Assembly (NCBI GenBank): GCA_028868455.1
Contig: JAGWUK010000273.1
Span: forward strand, 1 to 5,223
DNA length: 5,223 nt
Direction of reading: 5' to 3'
DNA from: Burkholderiales bacterium
GTDB lineage: Bacteria > Pseudomonadota > Gammaproteobacteria > Burkholderiales > Burkholderiaceae_D
In this document: in pieces, positions 1 to 5,223 of the stretch
How the letters are laid out: each line of letters opens with the position of its first letter
Numbering within the stretch: the stretch's first letter is position 1
The notes under the pieces: model-generated
What the model was told of the DNA's origin: nothing
The model's input: the letters and a program-made list of their open reading frames with translations, nothing else
Database searches by the model: none
Position numbers and translations under genes: made by a program

Positions 1-1685
1 AACACCTCGCTCAACGCCTGATTATCACGTGCAGCCAAGATCATGCGGCCAACACGCGGATCGAGCGGCAGCTTCGCCAGTTGGCGACCGACAGCCGTCA
101 ACTGGTTACTGTCATCCATCGCCCCCAGTTCTTGCAACAACTGATAGCCATCGGCAATTGCGCGCCCCAGTGGCGGCTCGATGAACGGAAAAGTTTCAAC
201 GTCCGTCAAGCGCAGGGATTTCATGCGCAAAATAACTGCTGCCAGCGACGAACGCAGTATTTCCGGTTCGGTGAATTTTTCGCGCTGATTGAACTCCTGC
301 TCGTCGTATAAGCGTATACAAACACCAGCGGCGACGCGGCCGCAACGGCCGGCACGCTGATTTGCCGCCGATTGCGCGATCGCTTCGATCTGCAATTGTT
401 CAACCTTATTGCGATAGCTGTAGCGTTTAACGCGCGCCAAACCGGTATCGACCACAAAGCGTATGCCTGGCACCGTCAATGAGGTTTCAGCGACATTGGT
501 TGCCAGCACGATGCGGCGTGCATTCGAAGGTTTGAAAACCCGCTCCTGCTCCTGTGCGGACAAACGCGCAAACAGCGGCAAAATCTCCACGTGCGGCGGA
601 TGGTGTTTGCGCAGCGCTTCGGCGGCGTCGCGAATCTCGCGCTCCCCGGGCAGGAACACCAGCACATCGCCTGAACCGATACGACATAACTCATCAACCG
701 CATCGGTGATGGCTGTCATCAGATCGCGCTCTTTATCTTTTTCACTGTCTTGTACAGGGCGATAACGCACTTCAACCGGGTACAAACGGCCAGAAACTTC
801 GATCACCGGCGCCGGTTTAGGCTCGCCACCGCGTGTATCGGCAAAGTGATTGGCAAAGCGCTGTGCATCGATGGTCGCTGAGGTGATGATGATTTTCAGG
901 TCACGTCGTTTTGGCAATAACTGCTTCAGATAGCCGAGCAGAAAATCGATATTCAGGCTGCGCTCATGCGCCTCATCAATGATGATCGTGTCGTATTGCC
1001 GAAGCAGCGGATCGGTCTGCGTCTCGGCCAGCAAAATGCCGTCCGTCATCAATTTGACAGATGCACCTTTGCTCAGCGTATCGGTAAAGCGCACTTTAAA
1101 GCCGACATGTTCACCCAGCGGCGAATTCAGTTCCTGCGCGATGCGTTTTGCGGTCGATGAGGCGGCAATACGACGTGGCTGGGTATGGCCGATCAAACCT
1201 TTTTGCCCGCGCCCAAGTTCCAGGCAAATTTTGGGCAATTGCGTGGTTTTACCGGAACCGGTTTCACCGCAGACAATAATCACTTGATGCTTTTGCAAAG
1301 CCTCGGCAATTTCGGCACGCTTGCCGGAGACCGGCAACTCTTCTGGAAAACGAATCACCGGCAAGGGATTGCGCAATGGCATGCTGGCCTCTGCCGCCGG
1401 CACGTTACCGGAAGCCTGGCGCGCATTTCCAACCGGCACTGGTCTGGTTGGCGCGCCTGCCTGCGGCTGAACACGTGCAGTACGCGCTTGCCCTGTGCGG
1501 CCAGTTGGCGCAACGGACGAAGCGCCACGCGGTTTATCAGACGAGGCGCCGGGAATTTTTTGCGACTGGCTTTCCTGCTTTTGCTGACGAAGTTGCTGGC
1601 CCAGTTCGCGCAAACCAGACAATCCGTCTATCGTGGTTGTCGGTGCTTTTTGGGGAGAGTGTTTGGGAGATTTATTTGAAGACAT
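1..1685 (-). CDS. hrpA: ATP-dependent RNA helicase HrpA, N-terminal part (3' end cut by window edge)
   Basis: HrpA is a DEAH-box (superfamily 2) RNA helicase that uses ATP to remodel RNA; in E. coli it acts in mRNA processing and in rescue of stalled ribosomes. The reverse strand is open from an ATG at 1685 to the window edge, giving 561 complete codons. Visible motifs are motif I GETGSGKT (residues 140-147), Ia TQPRR (168-172), II DEAH (237-240), III SAT (269-271), V around [11 protein letters not shown] (397-407) and [10 protein letters not shown] (443-450). Both RecA lobes are therefore complete and the winged-helix/ratchet part has begun. The E. coli protein is about 1300 residues, so more than half lies outside. 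Residues 1-100 are rich in Q, S, P, A and R and look disordered, unlike the E. coli N-terminus. An in-frame ATG lies 12 bases upstream (1697), but neither start has a good ribosome binding site. I chose 1685 because a -10-like GATAAT overlaps the upstream ATG. Identity is very sure; the start is not. Confidence 0.97.
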   Translation of the reverse strand, partial: MSSNKSPKHSPQKAPTTTIDGLSGLRELGQQLRQQKQESQSQKIPGASSDKPRGASSVAPTGRTGQARTARVQPQAGAPTRPVPVGNARQASGNVPAAEASMPLRNPLPVIRFPEELPVSGKRAEIAEALQKHQVIIVCGETGSGKTTQLPKICLELGRGQKGLIGHTQPRRIAASSTAKRIAQELNSPLGEHVGFKVRFTDTLSKGASVKLMTDGILLAETQTDPLLRQYDTIIIDEAHERSLNIDFLLGYLKQLLPKRRDLKIIITSATIDAQRFANHFADTRGGEPKPAPVIEVSGRLYPVEVRYRPVQDSEKDKERDLMTAITDAVDELCRIGSGDVLVFLPGEREIRDAAEALRKHHPPHVEILPLFARLSAQEQERVFKPSNARRIVLATNVAETSLTVPGIRFVVDTGLARVKRYSYRNKVEQLQIEAIAQSAANQRAGRCGRVAAGVCIRLYDEQEFNQREKFTEPEILRSSLAAVILRMKSLRLTDVETFPFIEPPLGRAIADGYQLLQELGAMDDSNQLTAVGRQLAKLPLDPRVGRMILAARDNQALSEV

Positions 1686-1695
1686 AGCGACGCGC

Positions 1696-1704
1696 ATTAT
1701 CCCA
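1696..1704 (-). promoter_or_regulatory. Possible extended -10 promoter of hrpA
   Basis: On the minus strand the bases read TGGGATAAT, which is an extended -10 (TG, one base, then GATAAT, five of six matches to TATAAT). No convincing -35 was found at 16-18 bases. If used, transcription would begin near 1689, only a few bases before the ATG at 1685, giving a nearly leaderless message. This agrees with the absence of a Shine-Dalgarno sequence at a suitable distance from that ATG. This is a pattern call only. Confidence 0.35.
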
Positions 1705-1818
1705 GATTTTGCGGGGCGACAGGTGAACCGCCGCCGCAAGCGCCCCGCCTTATCAATGACGCGAACCAATACTGCAGCACCAGCGATACCAGCATCGAAA
1801 TTTCCCCTGTCCGGCGAC

Positions 1819-1846
1819 CTGACATATTGCAGAAACCGCCTATACT
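1819..1846 (+). promoter_or_regulatory. Sigma70-type promoter for the lipoprotein gene
   Basis: A -35 hexamer CTGACA (1819-1824, five of six consensus) and a -10 hexamer TATACT (1841-1846, five of six) are separated by 16 bases. The start point would be near 1852-1854, leaving a leader of about 170 bases before the ATG at 2021. That leader is unusually long and begins with the palindrome cluster at 1850-1903. No better promoter was seen closer to the gene. Confidence 0.6.
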
Positions 1847-1849
1847 GAA

Positions 1850-1903
1850 ATGCATTGCAATGCGCATATGATTTAGCACATTGTGCTATGCGCACATTTG
1901 CAT
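1850..1903. repeat. Nested palindrome cluster in the lipoprotein gene leader
   Basis: Several inverted repeats overlap here. GCATTGCAATGC (1852-1863) is a perfect 12-base palindrome over the predicted transcription start. TAGCACATTGTGCTA (1874-1888) is perfect around one central base. TGCGCATA (1861-1868) and TATGCGCA (1887-1894) are inverted copies flanking it. ATGCA (1850-1854) and TGCAT (1899-1903) form an outermost pair. TGTGC (1882-1886) and GCACA (1892-1896) give an alternative, mutually exclusive pairing. The position just after the promoter suggests either an operator for a dimeric regulator or a structured mRNA leader; the sequence alone does not decide. No T-run follows, so it is not an ordinary terminator. 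Confidence 0.6.
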
Positions 1904-1924
1904 CTTGCCATTCACGATGGCAAG
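1904..1924. repeat. Perfect 8-bp hairpin in the leader
   Basis: CTTGCCAT (1904-1911) and ATGGCAAG (1917-1924) are exact inverted copies around the five-base loop TCACG. The hairpin directly adjoins the palindrome cluster and would lie about 50-70 bases into the predicted leader transcript. It has no T-tract. Its right arm could also pair through GGCAA (1919-1923) with TTGCC (1996-2000), shortly before the ribosome binding site, so a switching leader is possible but speculative. The rest of the intergenic region (1705-1818 and 1925-2009) shows nothing further that I can support. Confidence 0.55.
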
Positions 1925-2009
1925 CGATGACGCCGCTGGAGTCGTTTTACATCAATCCGACAACACGATGCGTCGTTACGCTGACTTGTACCGATTTGCC
2001 AAGCAATGC

Positions 2010-2015
2010 GGGAGG
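2010..2015 (+). promoter_or_regulatory. Ribosome binding site that fixes the lipoprotein start
   Basis: GGGAGG lies five bases before the ATG at 2021. An earlier in-frame ATG at 2006 would place this site inside the coding region and would add MREAD in front of a normal lysine-plus-hydrophobic signal peptide. The site therefore supports 2021 as the start. Confidence 0.8.
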
Positions 2016-2020
2016 CAGAC

Positions 2021-3178
2021 ATGAAAACCTGGCTATTTTTGCTCACTTTTCCGTTCTTGTTGGTTTCCTGTGCCGACACGTCACCGCTGCAAACCCAGCA
2101 ACTCGTCCTCAACGATCAGGCTTTTACCGCGCCCGCCCAGACCATCGATGCGGAGCAAGTATTTGCTGTCACACCGGAAATGAAGCGCTACCTTGCGGAA
2201 AACATCCGTTTGCAGGGTGGTAAAAAAACGCTGGCCAGAAAACTGTTTGAAGCCTTGTCAACGCATGGTCAGATCAAGCTTGAATATGATGCCGAAATCA
2301 CACGGACAGCCGCACAGGCCTTTGCCTCGCGCTCAGGAAATTGCTTGTCGCTGGTCATCATGACGGCGGCACTGGCAAAAGAACTCGGACTCGATGTGGA
2401 ATATCAGAACGTATTGCTGCAAGAAAGCTGGAGTCGCAATAACGACCTGTATTTCGCCAGCGGCCATGTCAACATCATTATTGGCAGCAGGCCGAATATT
2501 TCGCTGGATCGCGATGGCGACAGACAGGCATTACTGATCGATTTTTTGCCGCCAGACGAGTTACGCGGGCAAAAGAGTGAACTGATTGATGAAAACACGG
2601 TTCTGGCCATGTATATGAATAATCGTGCAGCCGAGTCGCTGGCAGCGCACGATATGAACGCCGCCTATTGGTACGCGCGCGAAGCCGTGCGCCGCGCGCC
2701 GCGCCTCATCATTGCCTATAACACACTCGGCGTTATTTACCGCCAGCATGGCGACTTTGCTCTGGCGGAAAAGGTATTTAAGCAGATTTTGCAGCGAGAG
2801 CCAGACAATACGCTGGCACTCAGCAACTTGATCGAAGTGCTGCGCAAATCCGGCGCCGCCGGTGAGGCGGATCGCTACGCGCTCAGGCTGGAGCATTTGC
2901 AGCCTTATCCGCCTTTTTATTATTTCAATCGCGGATTGGCTGCGATGCAAAAAGGCGAGTACAAAAAAGCCAAGATGTTGTTTGAGAAAGAAATACAACG
3001 CGACCCGTATTACGACGAATATCATTTCTGGCTGGCGCTGGCGTATCTTCGTCTCGGCGAAATTCAGCAAGCCAAAGAGCAACTGGTGCTGGCACAAAAA
3101 AACAGCACGACACATCAGACTCTCAAACTCTACACCAGCAAACTGGAGCGTATCAAGGCGCTGTCGCGCCAGCAATAG
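2021..3178 (+). CDS. Lipoprotein with transglutaminase-like domain and TPR repeats, function unknown
   Basis: The 385-residue product begins with a lipoprotein signal peptide: MK, a hydrophobic run, then the lipobox LVSC with the lipidated Cys at 17. It should be anchored in the envelope facing the periplasm. Residues about 85-180 resemble the bacterial transglutaminase-like fold, with Cys108 in RSGNCLSL, His149 in SGHVNI and Asp174 in LLIDFLPP in the right order for a Cys-His-Asp triad. The segment ESWSRNNDLYF before the His is typical of transglutaminase/TPR proteins as I remember them. From about 197 to 365 come roughly five TPR-like helix pairs; the clearest are 231-262 (AYNTLGVIY...), 299-330 (YYFNRGLAAM...) and 334-365 (YHFWLALAYL...). 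Such repeats bind protein partners. The intact triad suggests peptidase or acyl-transfer activity, but the substrate is unknown. It is divergent from hrpA and 148 bases before argA, with no terminator between. Gene reality and lipoprotein status are sure, fold is likely, role is unknown. Confidence 0.92.
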   Translation: MKTWLFLLTFPFLLVSCADTSPLQTQQLVLNDQAFTAPAQTIDAEQVFAVTPEMKRYLAENIRLQGGKKTLARKLFEALSTHGQIKLEYDAEITRTAAQAFASRSGNCLSLVIMTAALAKELGLDVEYQNVLLQESWSRNNDLYFASGHVNIIIGSRPNISLDRDGDRQALLIDFLPPDELRGQKSELIDENTVLAMYMNNRAAESLAAHDMNAAYWYAREAVRRAPRLIIAYNTLGVIYRQHGDFALAEKVFKQILQREPDNTLALSNLIEVLRKSGAAGEADRYALRLEHLQPYPPFYYFNRGLAAMQKGEYKKAKMLFEKEIQRDPYYDEYHFWLALAYLRLGEIQQAKEQLVLAQKNSTTHQTLKLYTSKLERIKALSRQQ

Positions 3179-3314
3179 CAGCGGGAATATTTGATCGCAG
3201 CCAGCGCCTTCTGATGGGCGACCCGGCCACAATCAGCACGCCAGTAACTGCACGCCGATCACCATTGTGGAAATTCGACCACGCCGGGCAATCATGTGAA
3301 GAAGCGTCTCAGAT

Positions 3315-3320
3315 TATAAT
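3315..3320 (+). promoter_or_regulatory. Perfect -10 box directly before argA (leaderless promoter candidate)
   Basis: TATAAT matches the -10 consensus exactly and is followed by only six bases (TGGCGG) before the ATG of argA. Usual spacing would put the transcription start at or next to the A of the ATG. No good -35 is visible at 16-18 bases upstream. The GGCGG touching the ATG is too close to act as a Shine-Dalgarno sequence. The rest of the 3179-3326 gap shows no gene or terminator. Confidence 0.5.
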
Positions 3321-3326
3321 TGGCGG

Positions 3327-4637
3327 ATGGAAAATCCCGTTCAATTCGTTCAGTGGCTGCGCTCTGTCGCGCCGTATATTCATGCCTTCCGTGGCAAGAC
3401 CTTCGTCGTCGCCTTTCCTGGTGAACTGGTGCTGGCGGGTGCCTTGCCAGTGCTGGCGCAAGACTTATCTTTGTTGCATGCCTTAGGCATTAAGATCGTG
3501 ATCGTGCATGGCTCACGACCGCAAGTCGCCGAGCAGCTGGCGTTGCGTAATGTTGAAGGACGCTTTCACAATGGCATCCGCATCACCGATACCGCTGCAC
3601 TTGAATGCTCAAAAGAAGCTGCCGGCGAATTGCGTCTCGATATCGAAGCAGCGTTCAGCCAGGGTTTGCCAAACACACCGATGGCGCATTCGGCGATACG
3701 GATTATTTCTGGTAATTTTGTGACCGCCAAACCGATAGGCATTGTCGGTGGTGTCGATTTTGGCCTGACAGGCACAACGCGCAAAGTCGCCTATGACACC
3801 ATAGACCGCATTCTGGATGCCGGTAGTCTGGTGTTATTGGGGCCACTGGGTTTTTCACCGACAGGCGAAGCATTTAATCTGACCATGGAAGACGTGGCTG
3901 TCTCGGCAGCGACAGCATTGCGCGCAGATAAGCTGATTTTTATTTCCGAAACGCCGATGATGATCAATCAGGAAGGCGACGAAATCCGCGAATTGTCATT
4001 TATTCAGGCCGAGCAAGAACTCAAATCCGACTATCTGCCTGCTGAATCGGCGTTTTACCTCGAACATGCGATCAAGGCCTCACGCGGCGGCGTTCCGCGT
4101 ATCCATATCGTGCCATTTCAAATGGACGGGTCGGCGCTGCTGGAGTTGTTCACGCATGATGGCGTCGGGACAATGGTGTCGTCGGAAAACCTCGAAAGTC
4201 TGCGCGAAGCCACGATTGAAGACGTCGGCGGCATTATTAAGCTGATCGAGCCGCTGGAAGCCGATGGCACACTGGTCAAACGCGGTCGCGAATTGATTGA
4301 GCGCGAAATCAACTATTTCTCTGTCATTGAACATGATGGCGTGATCTTCGGCTGCGCTGCGCTATATCCTTTCCCTTTCGAGAAAATGGCGGAAATGGCT
4401 TGCCTGACCGTCAATCCCGATGCGCAGACCCAAGGCGATGGCGAACGCATTCTCAAACACCTGGAAAAACGCGCACGCCGTGCCGGTTTTCATTCGTTGT
4501 TTGTACTCACCACGCGCACCGAACACTGGTTTTTAAAGCGCGGTTTTGTCAAGGCATCCGTGGACGATTTGCCGAAAGACCGGCAAAAAATGTATAACTG
4601 GCAGCGCAAATCTTTAGTTCTGATCAAGCAGCTCTGA
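3327..4637 (+). CDS. argA: N-acetylglutamate synthase (amino-acid acetyltransferase) ArgA
   Basis: ArgA transfers the acetyl group of acetyl-CoA to glutamate, the first step of arginine synthesis in the cytoplasm, and is classically inhibited by arginine. The product has 436 residues, close to the 443 of E. coli ArgA. Residues about 20-285 form the amino-acid-kinase-like regulatory domain, with IVIVHGSRPQV (57-67), NGIRITD (82-88), ISGNFVTAKPIGIVGGVDF (127-145) and PLGFSPTGEAFNL (173-185). Residues about 290-436 form the GNAT acetyltransferase domain, with the acetyl-CoA loop region around QTQGDGERIL (367-376), then LFVLTTRTEHWFLKRGF (391-407) and the C-terminal YNWQRKS. These strings match the Burkholderiales ArgA type. 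The first ATG fits well because family similarity (QFVQWLRSVAPYIH) begins at residue 6. No Shine-Dalgarno sequence is present, and a TATAAT ends six bases upstream, which suggests leaderless translation. yggX follows after 56 bases. Confidence 0.96.
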   Translation: MENPVQFVQWLRSVAPYIHAFRGKTFVVAFPGELVLAGALPVLAQDLSLLHALGIKIVIVHGSRPQVAEQLALRNVEGRFHNGIRITDTAALECSKEAAGELRLDIEAAFSQGLPNTPMAHSAIRIISGNFVTAKPIGIVGGVDFGLTGTTRKVAYDTIDRILDAGSLVLLGPLGFSPTGEAFNLTMEDVAVSAATALRADKLIFISETPMMINQEGDEIRELSFIQAEQELKSDYLPAESAFYLEHAIKASRGGVPRIHIVPFQMDGSALLELFTHDGVGTMVSSENLESLREATIEDVGGIIKLIEPLEADGTLVKRGRELIEREINYFSVIEHDGVIFGCAALYPFPFEKMAEMACLTVNPDAQTQGDGERILKHLEKRARRAGFHSLFVLTTRTEHWFLKRGFVKASVDDLPKDRQKMYNWQRKSLVLIKQL

Positions 4638-4648
4638 GTGACTGGCCT

Positions 4649-4654
4649 TATAAT
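4649..4654 (+). promoter_or_regulatory. Possible -10 box of a yggX promoter
   Basis: TATAAT matches the -10 consensus exactly and lies 39 bases before the yggX ATG, so a transcript would start near 4661 with a leader of about 33 bases. I saw no convincing -35 at normal spacing, where the sequence overlaps the end of argA. yggX may also be read from argA, because no terminator separates them. Confidence 0.4.
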
Positions 4655-4693
4655 CGCTGCTGTTTTTATCCAGATTCATAGAGGAGTTACACC

Positions 4694-4966
4694 ATGGCCC
4701 GCACGGTCCACTGCATCAAATTAGATAAAGAAGCTGAAGGCTTGGATTTTCCACCATACCCGGGCGAACTGGGTAAACGGATTTTTGAATCGGTGTCCAA
4801 AGAAGCCTGGGCGGGCTGGCTCAAGCATCAGACCATGCTGGTCAACGAAAACCGGTTGAACCTGGCCGACACACGTGCCCGCAAGTACCTGGCCACGCAA
4901 ATGGAAAAACACTTTTTCGGCGATGGCGCCGACGCTGCAACCGGCTATGTGCCGCCAACGGAATAA
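4694..4966 (+). CDS. yggX: Probable Fe(2+)-trafficking / oxidative damage protection protein YggX
   Basis: YggX is a small cytoplasmic protein that helps protect iron-sulfur clusters from oxidative damage and is thought to take part in iron trafficking. The 90-residue product matches the family over its whole length (E. coli 91 residues). It has the N-terminal [10 protein letters not shown] with the conserved Cys7, then [18 protein letters not shown] (14-31), [18 protein letters not shown] (35-52), a basic helix with TRARKYL, and the closing GYVPP. The start is supported by a strong ribosome binding site GAGGAG (4681-4686) seven bases before the ATG. It follows argA by 56 bases on the same strand and is followed by a strong terminator, so it is the last gene of any shared transcript. 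Nothing is odd about the sequence. Confidence 0.96.
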   Translation: MARTVHCIKLDKEAEGLDFPPYPGELGKRIFESVSKEAWAGWLKHQTMLVNENRLNLADTRARKYLATQMEKHFFGDGADAATGYVPPTE

Positions 4967-5012
4967 CAGACCGGCAGCGGCAAGACGCAAATGACCTTGC
5001 CCAGCGCAATCA

Positions 5013-5044
5013 AAAAAAGCCCACTCGCAACAGTGGGCTTTTTT
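5013..5044 (+). terminator. Rho-independent terminator after yggX
   Basis: AAAAAAGCCCACT (5013-5025) and AGTGGGCTTTTTT (5032-5044) pair perfectly over 13 bases around the loop CGCAAC. The GC core of seven base pairs followed by six T residues is a classic intrinsic terminator 46 bases after the yggX stop. The matching A-run on the left means it could also stop transcription coming from the other strand. It is the only clear terminator in the window. Confidence 0.93.
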
Positions 5045-5130
5045 GCTGATAGAGAAATGACAGACAGCAATCGACCGTCTCAGCCTAATCTTAGCACTCC
5101 CGACGCCGTCGTGAACGAAGCGTAAGCTTG

Positions 5131-5159
5131 CTGACATAATGCGACACAAAACATATACT
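5131..5159 (+). promoter_or_regulatory. Sigma70-type promoter near the right edge
   Basis: A -35 CTGACA (5131-5136) and a -10 TATACT (5154-5159), each five of six consensus, are separated by an ideal 17 bases. The start would be near 5166, about 50 bases before an ATG at 5216 at the window edge. The same two hexamers form the promoter at 1819-1846, and the bases after the -35 are also alike (CTGACATAATGC here, CTGACATATTGC there). It follows the terminator at 5013-5044, so it probably begins a new transcription unit. Confidence 0.6.
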
Positions 5160-5173
5160 CCCACATAGTATAT
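5153..5173. repeat. Inverted repeat over the -10 box, possible operator
   Basis: ATATACT (5153-5159) and AGTATAT (5167-5173) are exact inverted copies separated by seven bases. The left arm contains the -10 hexamer and the right arm lies at the predicted transcription start. A dimeric repressor bound here would block the promoter. The AT-rich arms could also arise by chance, and the symmetry creates a TATACT on the reverse strand as well. Confidence 0.45.
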
Positions 5174-5215
5174 TTTCAACATCCGCCAAATCCGCGCGCA
5201 GTCAGGCGATTTTTT

Positions 5216-5223
5216 ATGAAAAT
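5216..5223 (+). CDS. Possible start of a further gene, cut by the window edge
   Basis: An ATG followed by AAA lies at the very edge, about 50 bases after the predicted start of the promoter at 5131-5159. Only two full codons are visible, and the only upstream purine stretch is a weak AGG (5204-5206) nine bases before the ATG. The product cannot be identified. The call rests on promoter spacing alone and the true start could lie beyond the window. Confidence 0.25.

Noticed and set aside
1185..1679. 164-codon open frame on the plus strand
   Set aside because: It is antisense to the conserved helicase motifs of hrpA and shows no protein family features.
1697..1879. 60-codon open frame on the minus strand, whose stop overlaps the 1697 ATG as TAATG
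   Set aside because: It could look like a leader peptide coupled to hrpA, but it has no ribosome binding site or family resemblance; the overlap looks accidental.
2006..2020. Earlier in-frame ATG for the lipoprotein gene
   Set aside because: It would bury the GGGAGG ribosome binding site in the coding region and put acidic residues before a normal lipoprotein signal peptide.
1855..2223. 122-codon open frame on the plus strand
   Set aside because: It starts inside the palindrome cluster, has no ribosome binding site, and overlaps the lipoprotein gene in another frame.
3158..3171. GGCGC/GCGCC stem at the end of the lipoprotein gene as a terminator
   Set aside because: The stem has only five base pairs and no T-run follows.
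2561..3232. 223-codon open frame on the minus strand
   Set aside because: It lies wholly antisense to the lipoprotein gene and its 3' flank, has no recognisable motif, and the plus-strand frame has a clear signal peptide, domain and TPR repeats.
4721..5182. 153-codon open frame on the minus strand
   Set aside because: It is antisense to yggX and runs through the strong terminator at 5013-5044; the protein has no recognisable features.
5183..5215. CGCC/GGCG pairing followed by a run of T as a second terminator or attenuator
   Set aside because: Only four base pairs over a 17-base loop; the T-run is better seen as the AT-rich stretch before the possible ATG at 5216.

Overview
The window looks like ordinary chromosomal DNA of a betaproteobacterium. 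The product sequences (HrpA, a two-domain ArgA, YggX) resemble Burkholderiales proteins, and the moderate base composition fits an Oxalobacteraceae member such as Herminiimonas or a relative. The family and genus are inference from remembered family sequences, not from a search. I see no mobile element, CRISPR array, tRNA or rRNA.

Layout. Positions 1-1685 (minus strand) hold the first 561 codons of hrpA, a DEAH-box RNA helicase that runs off the left edge. Positions 1686-2020 are a 335-base divergent intergenic region. It holds a good sigma70-type promoter pointing right, followed by an unusual cluster of nested palindromes (1850-1903) and an adjoining perfect hairpin (1904-1924). Positions 2021-3178 (plus) encode a lipoprotein with a transglutaminase-like Cys-His-Asp domain followed by TPR repeats; its function is unknown. 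Positions 3327-4637 (plus) encode ArgA, N-acetylglutamate synthase. A perfect TATAAT ends six bases before its ATG, suggesting a leaderless transcript. Positions 4694-4966 (plus) encode YggX, a small iron-trafficking and oxidative-protection protein with a strong ribosome binding site. A strong Rho-independent terminator lies at 5013-5044. The last 180 bases hold another well-formed promoter whose -10 lies inside an inverted repeat, and possibly the first codons of a further gene at 5216.

How the genes relate. I found no terminator between the lipoprotein gene, argA and yggX. The three may therefore be partly co-transcribed up to the terminator at 5013-5044, with internal promoters just before argA and yggX. 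Their functions (unknown envelope protein, first step of arginine synthesis, iron-sulfur protection) do not form an obvious pathway. hrpA is transcribed away from them. The least explained parts are the lipoprotein and the palindromic leader in front of it; I do not see evidence for a new multi-gene system.
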